Assembly (NCBI RefSeq): GCF_030815485.1
Contig: NZ_JAUSWV010000001.1
Coordinates: 372,001-436,000 of the forward strand
Direction of reading: 5' to 3'
Length of the DNA: 64,000 nt
DNA from: Streptomyces rishiriensis
GTDB taxonomy: Bacteria > Actinomycetota > Actinomycetes > Streptomycetales > Streptomycetaceae
The translations under genes and the position numbers were made by a program. A model generated the notes under the pieces. It was not told where the DNA came from and did no database searches. It saw only the letters and a list, made by a program, of their open reading frames with translations. This document shows positions 29,903-38,965 of this stretch, in pieces (the first letter of the stretch is position 1; every line of letters starts with the position of its first letter).

Positions 29903-30170
29903 CCAGGTCGGTCGTTGGTGTGGTTATGGGTGGGGACCTTGTTGACGTGCGGGTGTGGGCGAGTGAACTGAATGCGGGGCATGGGCGGTTCGTGCACCGG
30001 TTCGGCCGGTCGGAGCCTCGGGAGTCGGCACTGGCCTATGTGCGGGGCCCGATCGCTGCGTTGCTGCGGAAGAACGGCTGGACTCTGGCGGAGAAGGCCG
30101 GCCATGCCGGGCCGGACCGTATCCAGCGGACGCTGAACCTGATCGAGCCGCAGCGCGTGAGCGGGATCGA
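29903..30170 (+). mobile_element. IS701-family transposase N-terminal fragment
   Basis: The plus strand encodes VRVWASELNAGHGRFVHRFG, then RSEPRESALAYVRG and AEKAGHAGPDRIQRTLN. This is the characteristic start of IS701-type transposases. It breaks off before the catalytic core. A C-terminal IS701 fragment lies at 34985-35165 in the same orientation. Confidence 0.75.
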
Positions 30171-31649
30171 ACCGACGCGAATCCACTCCCATGAGGTCGC
30201 GACAGGACACCCGTAGCACCTTCATGAAGCGGGGCTACGACTCGGGCGTCAGCAGCTTGCCGATCTGGTCCTGAAGGCGGAGGCCGTCGGTCTGTTGAGA
30301 GAACTCGCGGCGGGGTCGCGGCGGCGGGTCCGCTTACCCATGGGCGGCGACCACTCGGTGGATGCCGTGGAGATCGTTGCCCCACTGTCCGAGCATGGTC
30401 AGAGGCGTGCGGATGGCGGACAGAACCTCGCCGGACAAGTCCAGACGGAGGGACTTGCGGTTGAGCAGCAGGATCTGACAGATGGCGGAGGTCAGCCGGT
30501 CGGCTCCACGGCGGTAGCCCAGACGCGGTGGGCCCAGGCCGTACTTCCAGGGCTTGCCCGCAGAAGGGCGGTCGGCGGAAATAGGGTCGCTCGGTAACAG
30601 TGTTCCTTCAGCGGCACTAACGCTTGCGTCGATGCCTTACGGACCGCTTCTTTGAGTGTCAGTACCAGGGCAGACAGACATCTGTCCTTGACGACCCGAC
30701 GACCGTGCGGAATGCGGTTACTCAGCCGATGGACCCCTGATTGCGCGCCGCCGTGGAAGAGTGTGATGCGAGTGCAAGCGGCGGGGTCTGACCGATTCTT
30801 CGCGCTGGCCACCGATGACGTGACGGTTGAGGAAGCGCAACGCATGAGGGCTCCGAGCCGTTGATCGAGATGTCTGACGTCTCGACCACCCTGCTCGGGG
30901 GTGTCGTCGGTCACCAGCCTGCGCTCGCCCGCCGGGTAGGCGACGGACTGGCCGACTGCTCACGGGGGCGAGCGTGCGAGAGGTCGCCGATCGGTGTGGG
31001 GCCTACCCCGAGCCGGTTCGATTGACGGGGGAGTCTCTGAGCAGTCGGTGATCTTGCGCTGCCCAGGACCAGTCCTCAGTCCCGTATACAAAAGCGCAGG
31101 TCAGTCAGCCCGTATGGGCTGCCAAGGGCGGGACTGACGGGACTCAATGTTGCAGTTATCACTTGCCTATGTCGTCTCCGCTGTCGCACGCGCGGAAAGA
31201 ATCCTGCCGTCCACGCAGTAGGCAACTTGGGTTCTTGGTCCCGTCAGTCCCGTGGTTCACTGATTCACCTCCCTGACCTGGGCATACAACCTGTGGGACC
31301 GAAGAGACCGAAGTCCGGGCGGTAGTTCTGAAGGGTGGAGCAGCGCTCCAGCGGCACCGGCAGGATTCAGAAGTATTTCCACCAGGGTGGGGTGAGCAAG
31401 GCTGACGGATGCCGCGTGCAGAGGAGCTCGGGCGGATCCGCCCCACTGACCTTTCGAACCGGTTGGCGCGGGTCCGAGGCTCCGGCTGGGCGGGCACGGC
31501 TCCTCCGGCACTGAGCAATCCGGGTTGTTGCCCCGAAAGCAGGTACTCCCCTCGTGCCGCCTCTTGAGCAGCGCCAGCGCCAGCGCGAACTTCCGCTGGT
31601 CCTGGACTCCTGTCCGTGCCAGACCCACGACATCACAGCTGCCCGCCAC
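30171..31649. other. Gene-poor stretch
   Basis: No intact gene. Minus-strand segments at about 30340-30500 (ADRLTSAICQILLLNRKSLR, LTMLGQWGNDLHG) look like degraded coding sequence of unknown family. The inverted repeat at 31130-31251 lies here. Confidence 0.4.
31130..31251. repeat. Inverted repeat GGGACTGACGGGAC
   Basis: GGGACTGACGGGAC at 31130-31143 and its complement at 31238-31251. The intervening 94 bases carry no gene. A related direct copy is at about 28608. This could be the ends of a small non-autonomous element. Confidence 0.6.
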
Positions 31650-31990
31650 GACCACTGACCCAAACGCCTGGTCGGCCCCACGGCATGCGGCCGGGTCGGG
31701 CGGCTGATATCCAGATCAGGTGGCCTTTCTCGTCGGTGAGAACGAGGAAGTGCAGGCCGTGATGGTGGTGTTTGCCGGAGTGGTTCCGCCGGTTGGCTTT
31801 TCCAGTGCGGCGCTGGGTGGGGATGAGTGCCGTCGATCAGGACCACCTCCCCGCGCTGCCTGGCGACCTTTTTCAGGGCGCGGTCCAGGCGCGGGGCCTG
31901 TGCTGCGAGCGGTTGATCAGCTCGTCGCGCCAACTGCGGACAGTGGTCTCCCCCACGTCCGGCTCGCGGTGCGGGATCGGCATCACGGCC
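31650..31990 (-). mobile_element. IS5-family transposase middle fragment
   Basis: The minus strand encodes QAPRLDRALKKVARQRGEVV followed by LIDGTHPHP, the first catalytic Asp region (VLIDGT) of an IS5-family transposase. After that the frame breaks, but ISRPTRPHAV (normally a GRTHD motif) can still be seen. Confidence 0.7.
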
Positions 31991-32114
31991 CGTCCGCCCA
32001 CTTGCCCGGGCATCGGCGCGGCCGAGGCGCGCTCGTCGGCGAGTTGCTCGCTCACCCGCTCAAGGACCCTTTCGGCGACAGCGAGTTCGTCCCGCTCGGC
32101 CCGAACCTCCGGCG

Positions 32115-32435
32115 TCATGGCCCGCTCGCGCATTCCCCGACCGCGTGGGCGCCCCCGCATCGGGCTGGACATGGTCCTTGCCGGCAAGGCCTGTTCCGCC
32201 CGGGATCCGCGGACATCTGCGCAGGCGCGGCATCCGGGCGGTGATACCGGTCCCGGCGGACCAGCGGGGCTATCGGCTGCGACGGGGCAATGGATGCCGC
32301 AGGCCCGCCGCTGGCCATCGACCGCGAGACCCACAAGCAGCGCAATACGGTCGAGTGGTACATCAACCGGCTGAAGCAGCGGCCCGGCATCGCCGACGGC
32401 ACGGGCTGATCTTTGGACTGTCCTACGTCGTCCAG
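32115..32435 (+). mobile_element. IS5-family transposase C-terminal fragment
   Basis: The plus strand encodes IRGHLRRRGIRAVIPVPADQ, RGYRLRRGN and, in a shifted frame, the QRNTVEWYINRLKQ motif that holds the catalytic Glu. It is truncated at both ends and points the opposite way to the fragment at 31650. Confidence 0.75.
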
Positions 32436-32525
32436 TGACTTCGTCAATGCTCCACGTCAAGCAGCAGGATGGTAGGCCTCCGCTTCAACCGCCGCCGCCC
32501 AGCCTCTTCCAGCTTGTTCTCCTGG

Positions 32526-32927
32526 TCAAAGCGGCAGGGTTATGCCGAGTTCCTGCATGGCTGTGGAGGGTGGGCCGCCTTCGGAGCGTTCGGTCTTGTA
32601 GCCCTTGACACGAGGTTCGAGGGTGAGCGGGTCCACGGCTTCAGCGGGTGCGCTCCGCGCATACAGACCGTCGGGCTTGGTGTCGCGGTCGTGAGGCAGC
32701 AGCCAGAAGACGCGGCGGCGGAAGGTACCGGAAGCTCGAGACGGTTTTGCCGTGGGTGCCAGCAGGGCGTAGGCGACCATGCGCCCGTCGCGGTGGTATG
32801 CCGGGCGTCCCTTGCGGGTGGGTAGCCGGTCCAGGCTCTGGCGGACGTAATCAAGGCCATCGACGTTCTCGAGCCAAACCAGCTCAGCTTCGTGGCTGAT
32901 TTCGGCTTCTTCGATCAGGGAGCTCAT
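32526..32927 (-). CDS. Primase-partner protein, second copy
   Basis: A 133-residue homologue of the protein at 21522-21911 (shared LDYVRQSLDRL, GRPAYHRDGRMVAYALL, RRVFWLLPHDRD). Its ATG overlaps the stop of the truncated primase (ATGA), so the two were translationally coupled. The frame is intact and the C-terminus (TAMQELGITLPL) differs from the first copy. Survival of this gene beside a truncated primase suggests either recent decay or an independent role. Confidence 0.75.
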   Translation of the reverse strand: MSSLIEEAEISHEAELVWLENVDGLDYVRQSLDRLPTRKGRPAYHRDGRMVAYALLAPTAKPSRASGTFRRRVFWLLPHDRDTKPDGLYARSAPAEAVDPLTLEPRVKGYKTERSEGGPPSTAMQELGITLPL

Positions 32928-33271
32928 GTGCTGGGGTCCCTCTCCTGGTCGGCGAGCAGTCCGATGCCGGGGTAGTGCTTGCGCTGGTTGGACAGGATCA
33001 TCTGCTTGGGCGAGGCCAGGCCGACGACTTCGCGGGTGCGGGCGGCGAATGCCCGCGAGGACATGACGGGTGCCCCTTCATTCTGGCACCAGGTCCGGTA
33101 GACGGCGTAGAGCGCTGTCTGCTCGGCGCGAAGCTCGAGGCCAAGTGTGCAGCATTCTTCGTAGAAGCGGCCGGTGTGGTCTTCGGTCTCTGCATACGCG
33201 GTGGTCGCGATCCGGACGCGCTCGGGCCCTGTGAGGTCGCGGTCTCCGGCGAGGTAGCGGCGGGCGTCCTA
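32924..33271 (-). pseudogene. P4-family primase-helicase, C-terminal remnant
   Basis: Only the last ~115 residues remain, starting at DARRYLAGDRDLTGPERVRI with an in-frame stop just before. It aligns with the end of the primase at 22045 (ATTAYAETEDHTGRFYEE, then MSSRAFAARTREVVGLASP and HYPGIGLLADQ). The helicase core has been lost. The junction lies about 60 bp from the end of the TetR gene. Confidence 0.85.
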
Positions 33272-33332
33272 CATTGACGTGCACCTGCCTACCGACACTT
33301 GACACCTTGGGATGGCTTCGACGACTCAAGGA

Positions 33333-33923
33333 CTAGTGAGCGGACCCGCGCTCCCCCAGGACTGCGTGTGCGGCACGCGCGAGTGCATCCGAGACGGCTG
33401 GCCCATCGAGGTAACCACCGACCATGGCGCCGTCGCGCAGGAGGACCAGCGTCGCAGCGGCCCCGCGCGGGTCAGGATGCCCGCAGGCGGCTGCCAGAGA
33501 GGTGAGGGCCTGGCGGAACCAGGTCCGGTGTTCGCCGATCGCCCGGCGGACGGTGTGGTCTGGGTCGGGGTATTCGGCGGCGGCGTTGATGAACGGACAG
33601 CCCCTGAAGCCTTCGTAGCAGGCATCGTCGGAGATCCCGGCGATGAGCAGGTCGAGCATCTGCTCGGGGGACCCGGCGATCGCGGTGCCGGCGGCGAACT
33701 GGGCACGGATGGCACCGTCGCGGCCGCGGAGGTAGGCCAGCACCAGATCGTCCTTGCTGGGGAAGTGACGGTAGAACGTTGCCTTGGTCACTCCCCCCTC
33801 GGCGATCAGCCGATCTACCCCGACAGCCTGGATGCCCTCGGCATAGAAGAGCCGCGAGGCGGTTTCAAGCAGCCGCTCCCGCGGCCGGGACGTTGAAGCG
33901 GCGATGCCGGGCACGGCGTTCAT
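33333..33923 (-). CDS. TetR-family transcriptional repressor
   Basis: A 196-residue repressor. The N-terminal helix-turn-helix is at about residues 15-60 (ERLLETASRLFYAEGIQAVG, then GGVTKATFYRHFPSKDDLVL). The ligand domain contains GCPFINAAAEYPDPDH, found in TetR proteins of the AcrR/LmrA-like group. The gene diverges from the alpha/beta hydrolase, and both share an intergenic region with two palindromes. The simplest reading is repression of itself and the hydrolase until a small molecule binds. GAAGG precedes the ATG. Confidence 0.92.
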   Translation of the reverse strand: MNAVPGIAASTSRPRERLLETASRLFYAEGIQAVGVDRLIAEGGVTKATFYRHFPSKDDLVLAYLRGRDGAIRAQFAAGTAIAGSPEQMLDLLIAGISDDACYEGFRGCPFINAAAEYPDPDHTVRRAIGEHRTWFRQALTSLAAACGHPDPRGAAATLVLLRDGAMVGGYLDGPAVSDALARAAHAVLGERGSAH

Positions 33924-33938
33924 GCCTTCAAAAGTAAC

Positions 33939-33952
33939 AGACAGGTCTGTCT
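33939..33952. promoter_or_regulatory. Probable TetR operator 1
   Basis: AGACAG-GT-CTGTCT inverted repeat, 15 bases upstream of the TetR start. It shares its half-site with the second palindrome. Confidence 0.65.
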
Positions 33953-33982
33953 TGACAGGCGCGTCGTTCAGGTGCTCATCTA

Positions 33983-34010
33983 CTAAGAGACAGAACTGTC
34001 TGTCTCTTAG
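33983..34010. promoter_or_regulatory. Probable TetR operator 2
   Basis: A perfect 11-bp inverted repeat, CTAAGAGACAG and its complement, with a six-base spacer. It ends 11 bases before the hydrolase start and contains the same AGACAG/CTGTCT core as operator 1. Confidence 0.75.
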
Positions 34011-34021
34011 GGAGAGCAGTG

Positions 34022-34840
34022 GTGACCATGTCCACCAAACCCATCGTCCTGATCCACGGCCTGTGGCTCACCCCGCACAGCTGGCAGCCCTGGATCGACC
34101 GATACAGCGCCCAGGGCCACACCGTCCATGCCCCGGCATGGCCCGGCATCTCCGAACTGCACGAGCCAGTCGACCGTGACCGGGTTCCTGCTGGCTTGGG
34201 CGTTCGGGAGATCGCCGACCACTACGAGCGCTTCGTGCGCACGTTGGGCGAGGAGCCCATCATCATCGGCCACTCTTTCGGCGGCCTGGTCACACAGATT
34301 CTCCTCGATCGCGGTCTTGCGGCCGCAGGCGTTGCCGTGCACCCCGCTCCGGCCAGGGGTGTCCTGCGTCTTCCGCTGTCCACCCTGCGCGCCAGCTGGC
34401 CGGTCCTTGGCAATCCCGCCAACCTCCGCCGCACCGTCGAGCTGACCGACCGCCAATTCCACTATGCCTTCGCCAACACCGTCACCCCGGAGCAGGCCGT
34501 CGCCGAGCGCGCCCGCTGGGCTGTGCCCGGCGTGGGCAGGCCCCTGTTCCAAGCCGGATTCGCCAACTTCACCCCCGCCGACCGTGCGGCCACCGCCGTC
34601 CGATTCGACAACTGTGAGCGTGCACCACTCTTGCTGGTGGGTGGGACAGCCGACCACATCGTGCCGGCAGCGGTCGTCCGTGAGACCCACCGCCGCTATC
34701 GACGCTCCAAGGCGCTCACTGACTACAAGGAGTATGCAGGCCGCGACCACGGCACTGGCCTCCACGCAGGCTGGGAGACTGTTGCGGACGATGTCTTGGA
34801 CTGGGCCCTGCAGATGCGACGCCCCGCCCACACTTCCTGA
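34022..34840 (+). CDS. Alpha/beta hydrolase
   Basis: A 272-residue esterase/lipase-like enzyme. The oxyanion segment is VLIHGLWLTPHSW, the nucleophile elbow GHSFGG, the acid Asp probably in GGTADHIVP, and the His in GRDHGTG. Starts are possible at GTG 34019, GTG 34022 or ATG 34028. The GGAGAG at 34011-34016 favours 34022. It is divergently transcribed from the TetR gene and probably controlled by it. The substrate is unknown; such pairs often deal with small xenobiotic esters or lactones. Confidence 0.9.
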   Translation: MTMSTKPIVLIHGLWLTPHSWQPWIDRYSAQGHTVHAPAWPGISELHEPVDRDRVPAGLGVREIADHYERFVRTLGEEPIIIGHSFGGLVTQILLDRGLAAAGVAVHPAPARGVLRLPLSTLRASWPVLGNPANLRRTVELTDRQFHYAFANTVTPEQAVAERARWAVPGVGRPLFQAGFANFTPADRAATAVRFDNCERAPLLLVGGTADHIVPAAVVRETHRRYRRSKALTDYKEYAGRDHGTGLHAGWETVADDVLDWALQMRRPAHTS

Positions 34841-34984
34841 ACCGCGCGTTGCGGCCCACCAGCGCCTGACCGACGACCACATGAACTGCCGCGACCTCCA
34901 GGGTCAGTCGATCAGCGAGAACACGGTGGCCTTGCCCGCCGTATTCAGTACAGGTCCCACTCCTCCTCGCCTCCGCGGGCGGGG

Positions 34985-35165
34985 GCCAAGGTGTGCCAGG
35001 CCTTCCTCGGGGCGGCCCTCGTCGAGACACAGCTTGGACGGCCTATGGAGGACCCAGTCGTCTGCGGCCTGAACGCGTACGAGGTGCGCCGCTATGTCAG
35101 CTGGTGTCGGCACATCACTCTGGGCATGACCGCCCAGGCCGTCCTGACCCCAATCGCAGGGCAAC
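34985..35165 (+). mobile_element. IS701-family transposase C-terminal fragment
   Basis: Encodes YEVRRYVSWCRHITLGMTAQ followed by AVLTPIAGQ, the end of an IS701-type transposase (usually YQVRxYxAWYRHITLAMLAH). It could be the other half of the element whose N-terminus is at 29903. Confidence 0.65.
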
Positions 35166-35384
35166 TCCAGGACAACTCCGGGACAACGGCGGTGCTGTCA
35201 CGCTGCGTGCCTGCCGATGCCGGTCGCAGCACTTCCTTGTCTCCGTCGGAGCGCTGCGGGCCGGGCGAGCCGTCACTCGAAGGTAACTGACACCGCGGGT
35301 CAGTGCTCAGCTCAGGCGGTCTGGCACAGGCAGGCCCCAGCGTCCTGATGTCGTTTCCTTTGAATTCATTTCTTGATCAGCCGG

Positions 35385-36041
35385 TCACCGTCCGCTTCTG
35401 TGCGTTTCCGCCACAGCATACGGGTGATTCGCATAGGAAGCTTCGATTGCCGAGGTTGACGCATGCCTGCAGTCTTGGCTGTCGTAGTTCGTGATACGCA
35501 TAGCTGCTACGCCAGCCAGCTCAGCACGTTCGGGGACAGGGATCAGGATTTCTGCGACTGACTGATCATACCGTTCAGCAGGTCCGCTCGACGGAAGCGA
35601 TATCTGCGGGTGCACGGTGCCTGGTGCTTCCTCCTGTCGTTGATAGACAGGGAGAGAGGGGTAGTGGGTCCCTGCGTCTTGGGGGAGAAGTTTTGTTGCG
35701 TAGTAGGACAAGCCTTGCACTATTGCGCCCGCGCCACCTGCGACTGGGCCGAGTATGCCGACACCGGAGGCGCCGTATATGGCTGCTCCGGCAATATTAG
35801 CCATCCCGCCGCCAGCCTTGTAATAGTTGGGCTTTGGGTGCACATGGTCCGGATCCCAGTATATTCGAAGATAGCGGTGCGCTTCGTCGACAACTTGCTT
35901 AAGGCCCACCATTCCGCCTAACGCGACCCCGGTTCCATAGACTTTGAGGTTCTTTGTGATGGTGCCAGCACCCTGAAGAACGTAAGGAAGACCTTCTAGG
36001 CTCGCTTCAAAAATCCTTTGGCCGTAGGAGTTATTGCCCAT
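35385..36041 (-). CDS. Hypothetical Gly/Ala-rich protein, Arg-tailed set (member E)
   Basis: A 218-residue protein of unknown function. Residues ~40-125 are rich in Gly and Ala (GTGVALGGMVGLKQVV, GASGVGILGPVAGGAGAIVQ) and might form glycine-zipper helices that could insert into membranes, as in some toxins; this is inference. The C-terminal 90 residues are polar and end AVAETHRSGR, the same tail style as members C, D and F. No N-terminal signal. The start ATG at 36041 is preceded by CGGAG. GCGCAC lies about 65 bases upstream. Confidence 0.7.
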   Translation of the reverse strand: MGNNSYGQRIFEASLEGLPYVLQGAGTITKNLKVYGTGVALGGMVGLKQVVDEAHRYLRIYWDPDHVHPKPNYYKAGGGMANIAGAAIYGASGVGILGPVAGGAGAIVQGLSYYATKLLPQDAGTHYPSLPVYQRQEEAPGTVHPQISLPSSGPAERYDQSVAEILIPVPERAELAGVAAMRITNYDSQDCRHASTSAIEASYANHPYAVAETHRSGR

Positions 36042-36179
36042 ACCAATCTCCGTTCCGTGCGGTAAGTCGATATCTGCGTCAAGTTTCCCATGGGGATATG
36101 AAGAGTGCGCTGATCAAGGGTGATTCCTTAACGAACCTCATACGCCCAAGAGGCAGTTTTGATGCTTTTAATACTATTG

Positions 36180-36560
36180 GATCATGTTTGGGGCTGCTGT
36201 GGCTGGAGTGGCGGCCTCTCACATGCCGCGGTCTGGACCGTACCAAGGTCGGGTGCGGTCGTCAGCGGACATCGGAAGGCGTCGAAGCCGACGAGGACGG
36301 TGATCTCGGTGGCGATCTCGTCGGTGAGTTCCAGCGAGCGCGGGGTGTGCGGCATGGTAAGGGCCGTGTCGGCGATCACAACCGCGTCGCGGGCGTCGGT
36401 CTTCGCCTCGCCCGGGTACAGGTCGGCGATCCGCCGCATCGACAGCCGGGCAGACTGGCAGTCAGACAGGCGACCTTGCAGCCGGCCTCCCGGGCCACCG
36501 CCAGCGGCAAGGCGCCGATCGAGCGCACCTGGACCAGTCCAACTCCCCGCATGCGCCGAG
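36180..36560 (-). mobile_element. IS110-family transposase N-terminal fragment
   Basis: The minus strand encodes LSMRRIADLYPGEAKTDARD followed by AVVIADTALTMPHTPRSLEL, the conserved RuvC-like start of IS110 transposases, including the DARD acidic residues. The first part is in another frame and the end is missing. Confidence 0.8.
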
Positions 36561-36561
36561 T

Positions 36562-36905
36562 TTGATTGATCCGGAGGTGGTGTCACCGGTCCCGGAGGCA
36601 TCGACGGACCGCTGATGAGGGGCTTGAGCACCGGGGTGAGTCGTTTTCATCCTGAATGGCTGCAGTTCGGTGACTGTGCCCACCCGCCCACCGGTCGGAC
36701 AGCGACACAGCCGGGCTCCATAGGACCTGGTGCCTGTCCTCGCCCCAGGAGTGGTCCGCATAATTTTTCTGCCCCGGACAGAACCGTCCGAGCCTCCAAG
36801 CCGTAGTACGAGGTGGATGCCGAGTGATCCATTGGGGACTGCGCGTACGCCGCACCCATGAATTCTCCATCTCAGTCAGCCTCTCTCCAGAAAGAGATTA
36901 CATAG
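36562..36905. other. Gene-free stretch
   Basis: IS110 flank with no gene recognised. Confidence 0.35.
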
Positions 36906-37031
36906 TTGAAGCGCAGTAACCGCTTTGGTATGGCCGTCGCAAGCACCGTTGCTGCTGTCGGGATCATCGGGTTCGGCACAGGATCCGTCTCAGCGGTAAT
37001 GCACACGGACCCTTACCTCGTGGAACACTAG
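36906..37031 (+). CDS. Possible short secreted peptide (41 aa)
   Basis: A TTG start gives LKRSNRFGMAVASTVAAVGI with FGTGSVSAV and a short mature end HTDPYLVEH. This has the shape of a Sec signal peptide with an AxA-like cleavage site. It could be the 5' remnant of a secreted-protein gene cut off by later events. AAAGAGA is a weak ribosome site. Confidence 0.35.
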   Translation: MKRSNRFGMAVASTVAAVGIIGFGTGSVSAVMHTDPYLVEH

Positions 37032-37395
37032 ATGTCACCTACGTGGTGTGCTGCGATGGCGGTTTATTGTCACGCATGCCGTTTGATCTGGCCCATGTGA
37101 ACTGCGGCTCTGTAGTTATTGCCGCAACAATGGAAGCGGCCGTTCTCCATGCTTCGAAGTGGCGAGTATCGAAGGGTGAGGGAGTGGCCGCTGCGCGCTC
37201 GCGCAGGGGTCTTCTTGGTGGAAAACCCATCCCCCAGAAGCTTCACCACACTGTCGGCACAATTGCCCCATCGCCCAGCCGGGCCCTTCAAGTAAACCTT
37301 TCCGCGAACGCTGCCGTAGTGTTATTTATGGGAGTTCCCCCTCCAGCTCTGCTCGTTATCGAATTCACAAAAACCTGAACAAGGATGACATGTAA

Positions 37396-37827
37396 ATGGG
37401 CACGACTGTCACGCTCGGAAATGGCGCCACAGCGAATGAAGACAACGTAAAGGCAATCATGTCGGCCTTCAGGCAGGTTCACCCACCCTCCCTGATGTAC
37501 CTCGCAGAAGCCGCCCAGGGAAACATAAATGTCACTAATATCCCCCTAGTGGATAGGCAGAATCTCCAGAGGGTCAACCTGCTGGGCGCTGACGGGCGAA
37601 TGCACCAAATAGTTCGCGACGTCGCAGAATCGGCGTTGACATTCGACGACAACGCCAATTTAAGGCTTCGTGACCCACGAGCTCCGCAGTTGACAATCGC
37701 GGCGGTTGCCGGCGCAGCTACCGCTCACCCGGTGCCCTCGAATCCGGGCCGAGCTGGAGAATCATCCACTACTACCGCACAGCTGGATCATTCGACATCC
37801 CAGGGTCACCGCCGATCCAGGCCATGA
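37396..37827 (+). CDS. Hypothetical protein, Arg-tailed set (member F)
   Basis: A 143-residue protein of unknown function. The N-terminal ~100 residues look globular (VTLGNGATANEDNVKAIMSA, then HPPSLMYLAEAAQGNINVTN). A short Ser/Thr/Gln-rich tail ends STSQGHRRSRP. No signal peptide. The DNA is A+T-richer than the IS relic that follows within 100 bp. The ATG lies just after a TGTAA, with AAGGATG upstream as a moderate ribosome site. Confidence 0.7.
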   Translation: MGTTVTLGNGATANEDNVKAIMSAFRQVHPPSLMYLAEAAQGNINVTNIPLVDRQNLQRVNLLGADGRMHQIVRDVAESALTFDDNANLRLRDPRAPQLTIAAVAGAATAHPVPSNPGRAGESSTTTAQLDHSTSQGHRRSRP

Positions 37828-37925
37828 TCTCGCTCACTGAGCTCTGTCAGTGTGGCCACTGATCGGGTGGGTGGCTGGTGTTCCGCAGCGCATGAAGCTC
37901 CTGTGCCGTTGAGGGAGGTGTTTCG

Positions 37926-38455
37926 ACGTCTCAACTCATCAGCGCAGGAGCCTTGTTGGTTTCCTGGGTCCTGCTCGACGGAACGCCTGCCGCGTGCGAC
38001 GGCGACGGCGACAGCCGGGCCGGCTTCGCCCACCAGCACCGCCGCCACGGCGTGACCGTGCAGGTCACCGCCGATCCCGCGGGCAGCCTGCCGTGGACCT
38101 CGCCCGCCTTGCCCGGCCGCACCCGCGACCCGACCACAGCCCGCGCCCACCGCATCATCCGGATCTGTGAACGCCAGAGCATGCCCGCCCCGCCGACCGC
38201 GTCCCCATCGGCGCCGGCTCCCGGGTCAGCACACCCACCAGACGCTCAGACGCCTTCCGTACCAGGACCTCACCGCGACCCAGCCGACGATCAACCGGGG
38301 GCCCTGCCAGCGCCACGAGCACCCTCGAACGAAGCGTCGCGCGACGGAAGCCCTGCGACGGCTTCCGCAGCGCCCACCGCAGCCCCACCACATGAACGTC
38401 ACCGCCCCCGCCGCCCTCACCCCGGAGAGACAACGCTCGAAGAGAGCCACTGAAC
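37926..38455 (+). mobile_element. IS5-family (HARBI-like) transposase relic
   Basis: Encodes VLLDGTPAACDGDGDSRAGF, then AHQHRRHGVTVQVTADPAG and ARAHRIIRICERQ, the DDE core of the Tnp_4-type IS5 transposases of Streptomyces. After that the frame shifts (TRRSDAFRTRT, then ERSVARRKPCDGFRSAHRS). The N-terminal half is absent. It abuts the 37396 gene. Confidence 0.8.
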
Positions 38456-38489
38456 TCCGGCCAGCGCGTGCCGCTGTCCAGACGTCACC

Positions 38490-38726
38490 GTGTTCGTCGC
38501 CGTGTGCGTCCTCGTGCTGCTCGGCATCATCAGTGTCGCCGCAGAGGAGCAGCTCGGCCAGGGGCCGTCTGCCTCCGGTCCGGCCTCAGCGGCGCCGCAC
38601 CCGAGCACCGACGCCTCGCCGCCCGTCACCCCGTCGGCCTCGGCTTCGCCGTTTCGTGCTGTCACCCCTCCCCCACCGACACAGCGCCCGGGACGCCCGC
38701 CTCGGCATCGGAGGACAGGCCGCTGA
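38490..38726 (+). CDS. Small single-pass membrane protein, possibly cut by an IS
   Basis: A GTG start yields one membrane helix (FVAVCVLVLLGIISVA) and then a Ser/Pro-rich tail of about 55 residues. Its stop overlaps the ATG of a second frame (MMLRSVLGAGALLAAAITGA) that also begins with a membrane helix and runs into transposase debris. Coupled small membrane proteins of this kind are common among plasmid spread (spd) genes, but similarity to any one is not clear. Confidence 0.35.
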   Translation: MFVAVCVLVLLGIISVAAEEQLGQGPSASGPASAAPHPSTDASPPVTPSASASPFRAVTPPPPTQRPGRPPRHRRTGR

Positions 38727-38849
38727 TGATGCTGCGTTCGGTGTTGGGCGCCGGTGCGCTGCTCGCTGCCGCCATCACAGGTGCGCTCGCCCTGCGCCGG
38801 ACGCTGCAGCTGCGCCGCCGCCAGCCGGGCGAGACGATCGCCGTCGCCC

Positions 38850-38965
38850 CGAGAACCTCTCCCGCGGAGGCAAAGTCGGCTGCGGCCGCCGAGCCGGCCA
38901 GTACCACTTGCCTGGACACGCGATCCGGTACCTCGTGGACAACGGCGCCAAGTGGTAACCGATGC
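38850..38965 (+). mobile_element. IS5-family transposase N-terminal scrap
   Basis: Encodes GQYHLPGHAIRYLVDNGAKW and then stops. This resembles the N-terminal DUF4096-like segment of IS5 transposases. Confidence 0.5.
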
